From NCBI RefSeq assembly GCF_003573695.1, contig NC_039361.1, positions 34,475,702 through 34,539,701 on the forward strand: 64,000 nucleotides of DNA. The letters are read 5' to 3'. The notes under the pieces are model-generated. The model was given only the letters and a program-made list of their open reading frames with translations, was not told the DNA's origin and ran no database searches. The translations under genes were made by a program, and so were the position numbers. Position 1 is the first letter of the stretch; every line of letters begins with the position of its first letter. The stretch comes from Papaver somniferum. Taxonomy: Eukaryota; Streptophyta; Magnoliopsida; Ranunculales; Papaveraceae. Of this stretch, positions 22,234-35,219 are shown in pieces.

Positions 22234-23479
22234 TTAACGTTCCCCTCTCTCCAAATAACCCAAAAAAATTGCCGCTAGCATCATGATCCAAATTTTCTTG
22301 CCTTTGTGCTTTTTTTTGTTGTTGGCCCAATCTTGAATATGCTCATTGACTCTAGGCTTAAAGGACCACTGAATCCCATAGCTGGAGTTGAAGTATTTCC
22401 AATGTAAAAAGAGATGGTATAGGGACTCATTGTGGATATTGCACAATGAGTAAAAAGAGTAGTTACAATGTAAAAAGAGATGGTTCAGGGTCTCATTGTG
22501 GATATTACGCAAACTGCATCTAACATTTCCAATTTCGCATCCCCTTTTAATCAGATTATCCACTGATGGCAATGCATCTGCCAGATAAACCACAAAAATA
22601 CCTGCACCTTTCGTGGTAATTTGTTGACCCAGATGAGCTTATGAGGAAATATTTGTGGTTGTTGCAAAGCTTGATTTTGTCGGGATATTAGCCAACGATA
22701 TCCCTCTTTGACTGAATTGTGATGAAGCAAGAGGGGTGATATAGTCTTCTTCTCCATCAATCAGTTCAGGTGGCTCTCCCAACACAGACAACCGCCTTTT
22801 TATCCCTTGTCTTTCTCCAGCATTAGGCTGTCTTTTTAATGAGATTGTCCATCTCCCATCTGCAATTAACTCAGCAACCGTAACATTCTTGTTCACTGTC
22901 AGTTTGTATACTGTTGGGTATGAGAGGTACAGAGGGGTACTCACTAGCCATCCATCCAAAATTTTATGCTTTTTTTCCGTTGCCTATATGAATGCTGGAT
23001 GTTCTCTATAGTAGCCATTTCTCCTTCTGAATACCTTTCCAGAATCCTCTTCCATATGGGAGCTTGAATTCTTTTGGATATAATGAATTCTCTTCAGAGT
23101 TTGTCCTTTGTTGGACAACCTTCCTCCACGTAGATCCTTTTTCCATAGCATATCTCCAACTCCATTTAGCTAAAAGAGCTTTGTTAGTGCACCTGAGGTT
23201 TCTTATTGCTAGCCCACCTTCCTCATTTGATTTGCTGAATTTATCCCATGCTACCCAGTTGATCTTCTTCTTCTCGGTTGTAGAACCCCACATGAAATCT
23301 CTCATGATCTTAATCAATTTTTTCTCCACCGAAGCTGGCATTTGCCTAATGAACATAAAGTATATGGGTAAGCTTGCAAGTTCTGTGTTGATAAGCATGA
23401 TCTTTCCTTCCCTGGTAAAGAATCTTCTCTTCCATTTAGCAAGCTTTTTGTTGAACTTCTCAATAATGACCTCCCATAC
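22234..23479 (-). pseudogene. LINE ORF2 C-terminal part (post-RT region, zf-RVT)
   Basis: Minus strand from 23479: the thumb-like region typical of plant L1 ORF2 (VWEVIIEKFNKKLAKWKRRFF, then a block with MRDFMWGS and GGLAIRNL), then further pieces in shifted frames, ending in a zf-RVT-like module near 22560-22400 whose metal-binding segment is duplicated. The coding part ends at 22234, leaving about 180 bp of 3' UTR before the poly(A) tail. Confidence 0.8.
22400..22513 (-). repeat. 66-bp in-frame duplication in the zf-RVT module
   Basis: The segment beginning CAATGTAAAAAGAGATGG occurs at 22400 and 22466. On the minus strand this gives two successive IHNE(T/S)LxHLFLH motifs 22 residues apart. 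One copy has HCNYS, the other HWKYF, so only one retains the Cys. Confidence 0.9.
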
Positions 23480-23648
23480 ATCCTGTCACTAATCCAGCCT
23501 GTCACTCTTGTATTAACGTGTCCCATTCATATTATTACACCTGTTAGTTAATGTGTGGTCATTATGTTCTGACTATATATAGTCATTGTCCTGTGTCTGT
23601 AAAGCTTAATTTGAGCTCTTTCATCTTTCCAATAAACAATGTTACCTC
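23480..23648 (+). repeat. 5' LTR of copia A
   Basis: About 169 bp, matching 55990-56157. It contains a palindromic TATA region (GACTATATATAGTC, near 23571-23584) and AATAAA near 23632. The first bases (ATCCTGTCA) do not begin with TG, so the edge may be a few bases off or eroded. Confidence 0.85.
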
Positions 23649-23658
23649 GGTATCAGAG
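23649..23658 (+). other. primer-binding site of copia A, initiator tRNA-Met
   Basis: GGTATCAGAG directly after the 5' LTR matches the complement of the 3' end of plant initiator tRNA-Met; the leading T is C here. Confidence 0.85.
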
Positions 23659-23883
23659 GTAAAACTCGATCCAAGTTTTACCTTCGCCATTAATGGCTGT
23701 CTCTTGAAGCTCATCTTCTTTGCTTTTATGATTCAATTGATTGATTCTTTCTTTAATCTTTTTCAATTTTTCTCATTCTTCATCTTTGATTCTTCAATCA
23801 TCAATCGATTGTTCTTGATTCTTTTTTAAAGATTTCAAGATTTCAAGATCTCAGATCTACTTCTTCTTCCTTTTTCTTCATTA

Positions 23884-24099
23884 ATGGAAGCTCCTAAATC
23901 AATTTCGAATCCTTTGCATCAATTAGCTAACATTGTTAGTCTAAAACTGAAGGCGGATAATTTTTTAACCTGGAAATCTCTACTTCTTGCTCTTCTTACA
24001 AAATTTCGAACTGTTGATTACATTACTGGCATTAAAGTTTGTCCTGCTGAAAATCGTCATCCTTAAGAATATCTTCTCTGGAAAGATGAGGATTCCACC
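23884..24099 (+). pseudogene. copia A gag, N-terminal piece
   Basis: Met at 23884 starts a copia gag with the LKADNFLTWKSLLL block (N-terminal motif of Gag-polypeptide of copia). A TAA at 24064-24066 interrupts it, explained by CAA to TAA, and the same frame continues (EYLLWKDEDST) to the insertion point of element B. It resumes in frame at 37991. Confidence 0.85.
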
Positions 24100-26508
24100 T
24101 GTTAGAGCATAGATCGATCAACCTCGCATGCGTTGCTATCTCAAGCATGTTTGTCAATGTTAGTGATCAAAACTATAAGTCTTGATTTCTAGCCTACATA
24201 GCTAAGTCTCGGACTAGGATAGAAAAGTGTAGTTGAGCTCAAGGACTTCATGGCGATTCATCATACAACGACGAAGATCTATACAAGGAACCGTGGAACT
24301 TCATCAACAAAAAGGTATGTGGAGACTTGAACTTATCTATCACTCAAAAGTCTACCTCTTCTATCTCCTACTTCTTATGAGACAAAAGTCATATGCTATA
24401 TAGACTAGATCATACACATTTGACATTTCGAGCTGAGCATTCATTACTTCTTTTATCTCGAAATCGTGTGTTGGTAAAGCGTTTCGCTTTGATCAAGTTT
24501 ATCTTCACCTAGTGACGAAAGTCATGAAAATTTTCAATCACTTTGAGAATTGCTCTGACGTGAATCAGTCTGTGAATAACGGCTATATAGCGTCCTCTGA
24601 GAATGTGTCAATGATTGAAATGAGAGTTTAGATTACATAACCATGTATTCCTTGAACCGAGGTTTTCGAACTTTGTTGATCAAGAGAAATCAGGAGGATT
24701 GTGGAATTGGCTTGCCAAGTCCGCAAACCTAGTTCGCAGACTCAGTCTGCGAACTGTCGGAAGTTCTCGACCGAGAATTTCTGCTGGATTTTCCAAAACT
24801 CGTTTGTGTGCTAATTCCGCGAACTGGCGGAAGTTCTCTTTCCGAGAATTTCTGTTGAGTTTGGAAAACTCAACCGATTAACTTAAGTCCACGAACTTGT
24901 TTGTGAACTTAAGAGGTTATGATCTAAAGATGTGCTCTGAACATGAAATATTAAATTACTAAGGAATGCTTATGCAAACCGTGGCTATAATGTTCATGAG
25001 CCGATTCAATCGAATCGAATTATCTTTGTTTCAATTGTGTCTTGTGTAGTTACATAAGATCTCATAGCAATTGAACAACTCTTTAACTAGTTCATTTGAG
25101 TCAATTGAACTAGTTATGGTGAAGAATAACAAGGTTAATATGAAATGCTCATATGGTTAACCTTTTGGGTTACTATGTTGAACCAACATAAACATACACA
25201 TACACGTTTGGGCATGGTTTTCACGAACCCAGTAAACGTCTACCCAAGTGTGTGTGACAAACTAAGTTTTCGATCTAACAGTTGAGAAATATTAGCTTGA
25301 ATCTAAATCAGATTTTCATCTAACGGTGAATAAGGATTGCTTTGTAACTAAGGCAAAACCCTGATTTGAAGGCTATATAAAGGAGACATCTAACATTGTG
25401 CAAAACTAATCCCCACACGTCTGTGTGCTACTAGTGCGCCCGCTAGAGTCGATCTCCATTAACCTTTGATTTTCTTCTCTAAAATCAGGTTAACGACTTA
25501 AAGACTTCATTGGGATTGTGAAGCCAGACCGATACTACTTTATCGTAGTTGTGTGATCTGATCTTGCATTTTCTATCGTACGAGTACAATCGATTGATTG
25601 GCTTGAGATCGTGAGAGTTCTCCGATAGGAAAGATAAAGAAGTCACAAACATCTTCGTCTCACTGTTTGTGATTCCTCGACAATCCGCTTGTGTAGTCAT
25701 GAAGGATTGTAGAGAGGTGATTAATTAATCTAGGTTGTTCTTCGGGAATATAAGACTGGATTATCAACTGGTTCCTGTTCACCTTGATTTCATATCAAAA
25801 GATGGAACAAAACCTAGGGTTTATTTGTGGGAGACAGATTTATCCTTTTATAGACTTTTCTGTGTGAGACAGATCTGCTTATTATCAAGTCTGTGATTTT
25901 GGGTTACAACAACTCTTGGTTGTGGGTGAGATCAGCTAAGGGAATCAAGTGCGTTGTATCCTGCTGGGATCAGAGGCGTAGGAGTAAAACTGTACCTTGG
26001 ATCGGTGGGAGACTGATTGGGGTTCAACTATAGTCCAGTCTGAAGTTAGTTTGCAGTAGGCTAGTGTCTGTAGCGACTTAATACAGTGTGTATTCAATAT
26101 GGACTAGGTCCCAGGGTTTTTCTGCATTTGCGGTTTCCTTGTTAACAAATTTTCTGGTGTCTGTGTTATTTCTTTTCCGCATTATATTTTATATGATTGA
26201 AATAATACAGGTTATGCGTTCGCGATTATCAATTGGAAATCCAACCTTTGGTTGTTGATTGATATTGATTGATTCTTGGACATTGGTCTTTGGCACTGTC
26301 CAAGTATTCCTTGTATTTAATAAAGACTCGCTATTGGTTTTAGCTTGAGTAAAAATCAAATCAAGAGAGAGATATTAACTCCTTGAGATACTTTTATCTA
26401 GATTGAGTCTGACTATCTAGTTGATTCTCTAGCAAAGTATTTCGGAGTTATTCCATACAAATTGCTAATCGAAATATTGAGTGGTGTTGTTTGACCCCCA
26501 ATTTTTCA
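24100..26508 (+). repeat. 5' LTR of element B
   Basis: 2409 bp, TGTTAG...TTTTCA. TATA box TATATAAA at 25374-25381 within GGCTATATAAAGGAGACATC. A segment at about 24716-24850 carries short repeated GCGAAC-type words and differs most between family members. Confidence 0.95.
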
Positions 26509-26510
26509 AT

Positions 26511-26522
26511 TGGTATCAGAGC
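26511..26522 (+). other. primer-binding site of element B
   Basis: TGGTATCAGAGC, a perfect 12-base match to the initiator tRNA-Met complement, two bases after the LTR. Confidence 0.95.
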
Positions 26523-26574
26523 AGTAAAACACGTTTAAGACCTAACAAGTCCGTGTTTGTAGCGATCTGACTCT

Positions 26575-27110
26575 ATGGACAGAAGTGTTGTCTCTATTAA
26601 CGTACCACCAGTCCCCGATGGCTCAAACTATCTATGGTGGAAAGTTGCTATGCGCACTTTTCTTCAGTCGCGTGACTTCCAATCATGGATATGTGTTGTG
26701 AATGGCTGTGAGACTCCCGCTGTTATGGAAAGAGATGTTGTTGTACCAAAAGATTTATGTATGTACAATACTGTCGAGTTGGTTGCTGCAAGGAAACACT
26801 CCGACGGGTTGAACGCCATCCTACATGCTGTTTCCCCAAACCTTAGACATCATGTGATTTCATGCACTGCGTATAAAGAAGCTTGAGATACTTTAAAAAG
26901 CGTATTTGAAGGTAACCCCAGTGAAAAGGAAGCTAGGCTTCAAAACCTTAATTCCGAATGGGAAGACCTTTCTATGGCAGAAGAGGAATCGTTCGACGAT
27001 TTTTATCACAAACTGTCTGAAATTGTTAATGCATCATGTGCATTGGGTAGGATAATTCCTGAAAAGGAAATTGTGATGAAAATCCTTCGATCGCCGCCAT
27101 CCTGATACGA
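26575..27110 (+). pseudogene. gag-like protein of element B
   Basis: Met at 26575, frame open for 103 codons with the copia gag start pattern (VPDGSNYLWWKVAMRTFLQ). TGA 26884-26886 follows, where the family has Trp (AWDTLKS), and the same frame continues with KSVFEGNPSEKEARL and a DFYHKLSEIVNAS block (UBN2-type gag) to about 27100, where another stop occurs. Gag would form the particle. Stops make it non-functional. Confidence 0.8.
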
Positions 27111-28520
27111 ATCTAAAAGACATGCCATCGTTGAAGGAATAACCTTAATACTCTTTCACGAAACACACTGGTCGAAAAAATTAGAATTTTCGATCGTGAA
27201 TATATGGCAAGAGACGATCATCATTTGCTTGGCAACCGTGTCACCTCTCCTGATCATAAATCCTGTCATCCAAAATTGACGAAAGAGAAAAGTGAGAATT
27301 GCTTTATTTCTACGTTGTCTTTGTTTATACAAAAACTTAAGAAGATCCTCAGACGTAGTAAAAGAAAGTTTCAACAGGAAACTTCGTTAGTCAATATAAA
27401 TGATAAGAATACCAAGAAGAGCCGTACTAATGAAACTGGTCTTATGTGTGTTCAAGCCTCTTCGAAAAATCCTGAAACGGAAATAAGAGAGATAACTAAA
27501 GCATGGATGAATACTCTTGATTAGTGTCCTGAGGAAATCTATGATTGCTCTCTCAGTCTTTTTGCTGAAAATCATTCTCATGATTCCTTCGTGACATGTC
27601 CGCCTATGTTGGATCAGCAAACCTCTCCTGATTTTGTTTTGAACTCCAGGAGTTTATCGGAAAAGAGTCTGCCAAATCACTCCGTACAGTTGAGTTCACC
27701 TCAGGACCATCTTAGCACGTCAAATCAAAAACAGTCCTTCCTGGCTAACCGTAGTATGCTGAAAACAAAAAGGAAGTATACCTTTCATCAAAAGGTGTTT
27801 TCAAAAACGGTGCAGAATTTGCAAAGATCTGCAGTCAAGTTTTCTAAAACTCTGATCACAATGGATAAGCATAAACCTAGTGAAATGGGTGGTTTCTCTC
27901 TTTGCAAAGATTATCCCAGTCCAATTTTGGATTAGAGGTCTTATACTCAGTAATCTTGTTGAAAAAAATGATTTTTGTGTTCTCTTCCTCTTATACAAGA
28001 ATCATAATATACAAGGGGACTGTAACATATTTTTTTGTGCTTTTTCAGGTCTTGTTCGTGAACGGCTTCAACTTTTTTGATAACCAACTTCTGTTAGGAT
28101 TTGGTAAAAAGGGTGTTTCTGGGAATTCTACACCTGTATTCCTTTTAAAAGGCTCTACCTCTTCAGCACTCTCATTTCATCCTCTCTATCATGTCCTCCT
28201 CTAGTCTTTCAAGTAAAGAAAGTGATGTATGGACAGTTCTATTTCCCTCAAAGAAGATTCGTTTCGATTCTTCTGAAAATGAGATGTGATATGACAAACA
28301 TGTCTCTTCTTCTGATGAGAACCCTTCCGTCTCTCAGTTTGATAATCTCTCTCTAACCATGAATCTCTTTTTGGAACAAGTTCGTGCTCTGAAAAATGAA
28401 CTTGAAGTGTCTTCCAAAAAACTTGAGGAGAAAATGGATAGTCTTGAATCAAGATTGACCTAATCGAGGATGAGCTTGAAGAATATAGGGAATACGAGAA
28501 GAATATTCAAGGTAAGTGAA
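27111..28520 (+). pseudogene. degraded downstream coding zone of element B, coiled-coil remnant
   Basis: Short frames in changing phases contain Lys/Ser-rich text and, at about 28345-28455, a heptad-like stretch (FLEQVRALKNELEVSSKKL) that would form a coiled coil. The right-hand family member has a comparable coiled-coil region ahead of a zinc knuckle. No pol domain seen. Confidence 0.55.
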
Positions 28521-30387
28521 ATGATTGATAAGAAGTATAGATACCTAGTATGTCTTCTTTTTGGATTAGTTGAAAGAATAACTAGTGCTTTGAATAGCGA
28601 TGATTGTGACTACACATAGCTATTTTTGTTTTCATCTTCTTATGTTATTTTTTAGGGTTCTTGGTATTAAATTCTAAAAATATTTGGAGGATGATGTTTA
28701 TTGCAATATTTTAATGGTTTGTGATATTGAAATATATTTATGAGATATGTATTGTTTACGTCCGTGAACTTGAAGGTCCCATATTGCAGTCAAAAGTAAA
28801 GTCGTTCATGAATCGGTATTCGTATTGGTGAAAGGACGAATGGACTTTTGACATATACAAAAGTTATTCCTATGCAGTCATGTATTTGATGGAAAATAGG
28901 ATGATATCTTTTGTTTGACAAGGATAAATTCTATTATATCGTTATGATGGAAAATAGAATAGATCCTTGTATGTTATCCACGGTATTGATCTTCATTGAT
29001 CCATTTTATTATGTTTTACCGTGAAGGCTCCATTGTGTGTCTTATGTTGAGCACCTTACAACTAAGTCGATTTACCTTGGCTTTGTTGGTTGTTCCATAA
29101 GATGCTATATGTCGAGCATTAGGAACTAAATTAATCAACTAGTTTGGTTATTTAGTTAGTACTCCATAAGTCTTCTTTCTTATGTTGAGTACATGTACGG
29201 TTAAGGTTGTCATATTCTATGATGAACTTAGTCGGGGTTCCATAAGTTCTTTTATGTTGAGCCCAAAATAATTAAATTGATTACTTCGGTGATTAGTTTG
29301 GTTATTTGTATTCCAATTAGATTAATTATAGGTTCTCTTGTAATTAATCTAGTTGAGTTTTCATATATTCCACAAGTTCTTGTGTTGAGTATATGAAAGG
29401 CTACAATATCATGTTCTTTGGTTAATATAATCATATATTCCGTAAGGTTTTCCTTATGTTGAGCATTTGAACGGTTAAGTTCGTCATCTCCGTGTGATTG
29501 ACTTAGTCGTAGCTCCGTGAGTTTACTTATGTTGAGCACTTTCAATTAAATTGATCACTTTTATGGTTTGATTTAGTTGCGTATTACAATTGAATTAATC
29601 ATGGGTTTACTTGTGGTTAATTTGGCTGAGCTTTGGATATAGAAAATCATTCTTATGGTTTTTGGTTTCCAATAAAAATCCTTCTTTTCTTTCGAAATTA
29701 AGGTCGCTCTTGTTGTTCTCTCGGGAATGACATCAAATGGGGGAAAGTTCTTTTGAACTTGTGCTTAATGGTAATATCTTGTGGGGAGTGCGGCTGTGGA
29801 ATTTTATAGGGGTTATCTTGTATCTTAAAACTCTTTGATGAATTTTGTTAGCTTCGGCTATTAGATTTCATCTAAATTAAGTTGGTATGTATTTTTCTTT
29901 TGATCATGAAATGTCTCTTGTGGAAATTTCATTATGATCCCATTCTTGTACCTTTGCCAATTTTACTGACAAAAAGGGGGAGAAATATTGTAGTTCACAC
30001 TACAAATACATAGGGTTTTCAGATCATTGTGTAAGGGGAAATGGTTTCCATGATCGAGATGGAGTATTGACTAAGGGGGAGTGATACATATCACCATAGT
30101 ATTATTGTTAAAGTCGTGATACAATTGGACTTTGATGTTATATAATAATACTATGACACTGTATAATAATGATCGAGAATCTCGATTTCTCTCATTGTTA
30201 TAGCTACGGATCTTCAACAACGATGGTGCTAAACTTACAACCTTTGGGATCATTCGAGTACTTGGAAGGACGAAGATTTCAAGGAACGTTGAAGATTAGA
30301 CTATGGAATAGGAGCCACTAAAGTTTATCTTTTTTGTATTCCATATGTATTAATAGTTTTTTCACTAAAATTGACAAAAGGGGAGAT
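28521..30387 (+). other. non-coding tail of element B with polypurine tract
   Basis: AT-rich, no long frame. It contains seven hairpin repeats at 29041-29540 and ends with AAAAGGGGAGAT (about 30376-30387), the polypurine tract. The last 350 bp match the internal piece 60387-60738 on the opposite strand, showing that the tail is a conserved part of the family. Confidence 0.8.
29041..29540 (+). repeat. seven dispersed hairpin motifs in the tail of element B
   Basis: Copies at about 29041, 29095, 29164, 29240, 29370, 29440 and 29514 share a CCATAAG-spacer-CTTATGTTGAGCA pattern, in which CATAAG and CTTATG can pair. Spacing is 54 to 130 bp and copies are degenerate; the first has only the right half. 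Confidence 0.7.
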
Positions 30388-31700
30388 TGTTAGAGCATAT
30401 CTCGGACAACCTCGCATGCGTTGCTATCTCAAGCATGTTTGTCAATGTTAGTGATCAAAACTATAAGTCTTGATTTCTAGCCTACATAGCTAAGTCTCGG
30501 ACTAGGATAGAAAAGTGTAGTTGAGCTCAAGGACTTCATGGAGATTCATCATACAACGACGAAGATCTATACAAGGAACCGTGGAACTTCATCAACAAAA
30601 AGGTATGTGGAGACTTGAACTTATCTATCACTCAAAAGTCTACCTTTTCTATATCCTACTTCTTATGAGACAAAAGTCGTATGCTATATAGACTAGATCA
30701 TACATATTTGACATTTCGAGCTGAGCATTCATTGCTTATCTTTTATCTCGAAATCGTGTGTTGGTAAAGCGTTTCGCTTTGATCAAGTTTATCTTCACCT
30801 AGTGACGAAAGTCATGAAAAGTTTCAATCACTTTAGGAATTGCTCTGACGTGAATCGTTCTGTGAATAACGGCTACATAGCGTCCTCTGAGAATGTCTCA
30901 ATGATTGAAATGAGAGTTTAGATTACATAACAATGTATTCCTTAAACCGAAGTTTTCGAACTTTGTTGATCAAGAGAAATCAGGAGGATTGTGGAATTGG
31001 CTTGCCAAGTCCGCGAACCTAGTTCGCAGACTGAGTCTGCGAACTGTCGGAAGTTCTCGATCGTGAATTTCTGCTGGATTTTCCAAACTCGTTTGTGTGG
31101 TAAGTCCGCGAACTCAGTCCGCGAACCCAGTTCGCGAACTGGCGAAAGTTCTCTTTCCGAGAATTTCTGCTGAGTTTGGAAAACTCAACCGATTAACTTA
31201 AATCCGCGAACTTGTTTGTGAACTTAAAATGTTATGATCTAAAGATGTGCTCTGAACATGAAACATTAAATTACTAAGAAATGCTTTATGAAAACCGTAG
31301 CTATAATGTTCATGAGACGATTCAATCGAATCGAATCATCTTTGTTTCAATTGTGTCTTGTGTAGTTACATAAGATCTCATAGCAATCGAACAACTCTTT
31401 AACTAGTTCATTTGAGTCAATTGAACTAGTTATGGTGAAGAAGAACAAGGTTAATATGAAATGCTCATATGGTTAACCTTTTGGGTTACTATGTTGAACC
31501 AACATACACGTACACGTTTGGGCATGGTTTTCACGAACCCAGAAAACGTCTACCCAAGTGTGTGTGACAAACTAAGTTTTCGATCTAACGATTGAGAAAT
31601 ATTAGCTTGAATCTAAATCAGGTTTTCATCTAACGGTGAATAAGGATTGCTTTGTAACTAAGGCAAAACCCTGATTTGAAGGCTATATAAAGGAGACATC

Positions 31701-31998
31701 TGTACTGTTCTAGTACAAGAAAGAAATAATTGAATCGGAATTTGATTATAAAATCAGTAACTCTGCCGGAGCATCCAACTACAACTTCATTAATTTCCTA
31801 GCTAAAACCCCAATCCAGGTTATTACAACGTAAATGAAAAATGGAAGGGAAGAGAATACAAAGTCAATGGATGAATACAGTTCCTACACCTGTCGTGATC
31901 TCAAAGGATAGCCGACACCAGAAACTACCCACTAGCTACAAGGCTATAAAGGCACCCAACACAAGGATGAGGGCAATCACTCAAGAAGGCACATGACA
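31701..31998 (-). repeat. 3' LTR of gypsy D
   Basis: 298 bp; on the minus strand it begins TGTCATGTGCC and ends AGTACA. The preceding polypurine tract (GATGGAGAGGGTA, minus strand) lies at about 31999-32013. Confidence 0.93.
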
Positions 31999-32029
31999 AT
32001 ACCCTCTCCATCAGAAAATCATTGTCCTC

Positions 32030-35000
32030 AAGGATTGAATTTTGGAAAATGATGAGCTATGCGTTTTGTGTCTTCCCATGTAGCATCATCTGCAGAAGCA
32101 TTAGTCTACCTAATCAGAAGTTGAGGTACAAAAACTCCATCTATAATGATGGTTTTGGAGTCCAAGGCTGCTGCAGGAATAACTAGGATTTTTCCATCTG
32201 TATCCAAAGTTGGTATAGTTGGGAAAGGAATAATAGAGGCACCAACCTGCTTCTTCAGTTGGGAGACATGGAAAATTGGATGAATTCTAGCCTCTGGAGG
32301 TAATTCCAACTTGTAAGCTACAGCTCCTATCCTCTGCAACACTTTGGATGGCCCATAGAATTTAGCTGTTAGTTTGAGGTTTCTTCTCAATGCCACTGAT
32401 GTTTGTCTATAAGGTTGCAGCTTAAGGTAAACCATGTCTCCCACCTCAATCACCCTCTCACTCCTCTTTTGATCAGCAAAAAACTTCATTATTTCTTGAG
32501 CCTGGTGGAGGTTGTCTTTTAAGAGAGAAAGCATAGCATCCCTCTGCTTCATGTAAGCTGGCACCTCTGTGACAGAAGTAGTAGTAGTTGATGGAAAAGC
32601 TAGGTGAGGAGGAATGTACCCATAAAGAGCTTGAAAGGGGCTCATCTTCAGGACTGTGTGATAATTGTTGTGTTACCACCACTCTACTAATAGAAGCCAC
32701 AGGTGCCATTTCTTAGGTTGGTGACTGCACATTCATCTAAAGTAGTTTTCCAGACAAGCATTAACTCTCTCAGTCTTCCCATCAGTTTCTGGGTGGTAGG
32801 AAGTACTGAGTTGCAGCTGAGTTCCTAGAGCTGTGAATAAGTCCTACAAAAAGTGACTTGTGAAAACTTTGTCCCTGTCAGAAGTAATTAAAGCAGGCAG
32901 ATCATGGAGTTTAAACACAGTGGAGATGAACTCTCTGGCAACAGACGAAGCTGTGCAAGGGTGATGAAGGCCAATGAAATGGCTGTACTTTGTAAGCATG
33001 TCCACCACAACCAAAATGACAGACTTCCTTTCACTCATGGGAAGCCCTTCAATGAAGTCCATGGATATGTGCTGCCAAGGATGATCAGGAATTGGTAAGG
33101 GATGAAGTAAGCCAGATGGAAAGTGATGCTCCAATTTGTGTCTTTGGCATACATCACAGGCTGAAACAAATAACAAGATATCCTTCTTCATTGCAGGCCA
33201 GAAGAAGTAAGCTTTAGCTCTATTGTAAGTTGCTTGCATACCAGAGTGACCCCCAACAGCAGAGCAGTGTAGGGATTCCAAAATTTTATTCTTTATGTTA
33301 GCAGAGGTACCCACATACAATCTCCCTTTGTATCTTAATAAGCCATCAATGTAAGAATATTGAGAAGGAGCAGCAGGGGAGCTAGAAAGTTGAGTGAGAA
33401 TGTGCTGTACCTGTGGGTCTGAAGCATAACTAGCAAGAATGTCATGAGCCCATGCAGGTTGTGAAGAAGTAATTGAGTATCAGAGTGGATGTGCATGAGG
33501 TCTCCTAGATAGTGCATCTGCAACCTTGTTTTCAGAGCCTTTCTTGTATTTAATTTCATAATCAAAGCCAAGAAGCTTCATTAACCACTTTTGTTGTAAG
33601 ACAGTAGAAATCTTCTGCTCCAAGAAGCAATGTATACTCTGATGATCAGTTTTGATAACAAATTGCTGACCCTGTAAGTACCGTCTCCATCTAGTAACAT
33701 CTTGGACTATGTCCAAAAGTTCCTTCTCATAAGTAGATAAGGCAGCAGCTCTTGGTCCCAAAGGCTTGTTGTAGAAAGCAATGGCTCTATTTTCCTGCAT
33801 CAGGATAGCTCCAATCCCTGCGTCACAAGCACCAGTTTCCAGTGTGAACTGTTTATTGAAATCAGGTAATGCCAACACAGGAGTAGTGGTCATGGCAAGC
33901 TTAAGTGCATTGAATGTAGTAGTAGCTGCAGAAGACCAATGGAAAGCCTCTTTCTTCAATAGTTCAGTTAATGGTCTGCTGATAATACCATAATTCTTCA
34001 CAAATTTTCTGTAATACCCTGTGAGACCCAAAAAACCTCTTAGCCCTTTTATTGTTGTGGGAATAGGCCAGTCCATCATAGCTGAAATTTTGGCAGGGTC
34101 TGCTTTGAATCCATTGCCAGTAATAAGATGACCCAAATACTCTATTTCATGTTGTCCAAAAGAACATTTAGAGAAATTGGCAGATAAATGATTGGATCTA
34201 GTATGTCCAAGGTGGTTTGTAAGTGAAGTAAGTGAGCTTCTAGGGTAGGGCTATATATCAAAATGTCATCAAAAAGGACAAGGATAAATTTCCTAAGATG
34301 CTCTTGAAAGATAGAATTCATCAGAGCTTAAAAGGTGGCAGGAGCATTGGTAAGGCCAAATGGCATGACTTGAAATTCAAAATGTCCATGATGGGTTCTG
34401 AAAGCTGTCTTATGAATGTCACTAGGGTGCACCCTGATTTGGTGATAACCTGATTTCAGATCAATTTTGGTGAAGAACTTTGAACCATGTAATTCATCTA
34501 GAAGCTCGTCAATGATAGGAATAGGGAATTTGTCCTTGATGGTGAGGCTGTTCAATTTCCTGTAATCGACACAAAATCTCCAGGAATTGTCTTTATTCTT
34601 GACAAGTAAAATTGGAGAAGCAAAGGGGTTGTGGCTTGGTTGTATGACCCCAGTTTGCAGCATTTCTTGAACCAAATGTTCAACAACATACTTCTGTAAG
34701 TAGGGGCACTTGTAAGGCCTAAGATTGACAGGTTCAGAGTTTGGCTTGAGTGGAATTTTGTGGACTAAGACTCTTGTGGGAGGAAGCTGTTTTGGCTCAG
34801 AAAAAACATCAGGGTATTGATGGAGTAAAGCAGATATTTGAGGTGGTGTGGTGGAGAGGTTGGGTGTAGTTGAAATTGAAAAGAGTTGACCCACCAGTCC
34901 ATGAGTATGCTTCTGAAAAAATTTCTTCACTGCTGAACCACTCATCATGCTCAGGGAAGTTTTCTGTTGAACATCTGTAAGAGTGATTTTTTTACCTTTG

Positions 35001-35219
35001 TGTTTAAATGAGATACATAATTTGGATAAGTTGAAAAGGACATCTCCCAGGTTCCTTAACCAGTCATCACCTAAAACTATGTCACAGCCTCCCAGGGGAA
35101 GTAATCTCAAATCCCCACAAAACTTGTGACCTTGCATTGACCACTGGAGTTGAGAGCAAATGCCAGAGCTGATAGTTTTATCCCCATTGGCCACAGTAAC
35201 TAGTAAGCTAGTAGTGTTT
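32030..35219 (-). pseudogene. gypsy D pol: RT, RNase H, integrase, chromodomain-like end
   Basis: Minus strand. RT begins near 34790 ([13 protein letters not shown]), with [14 protein letters not shown] near 34460 and a stop near 34328 where the family has Gln (CAA to TAA). The palm continues in shifted frames with FDDILIYS near 34270. The frame 34136-33480 carries the end of RT and RNase H (KTDHQSIHCF, VADALSRR). Integrase 33320-32844 has the zinc pair CDVCQ, MDFIEGLP and SDRDKVF, then a stop; the final frame 32645-32106 includes a GPY/F-like module and HPIFHVSQLK, followed by chromodomain-like NASADDATWE after a TAG. Confidence 0.85.

Noticed and set aside
29041..29540. CRISPR-like array
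   Set aside because: Repeat copies are degenerate, spacing is irregular and the context is a plant retroelement.
26509..30387. Possible pol genes inside element B
   Set aside because: No protease, integrase, RT or RNase H motif was found in any frame; only gag-like and coiled-coil text.
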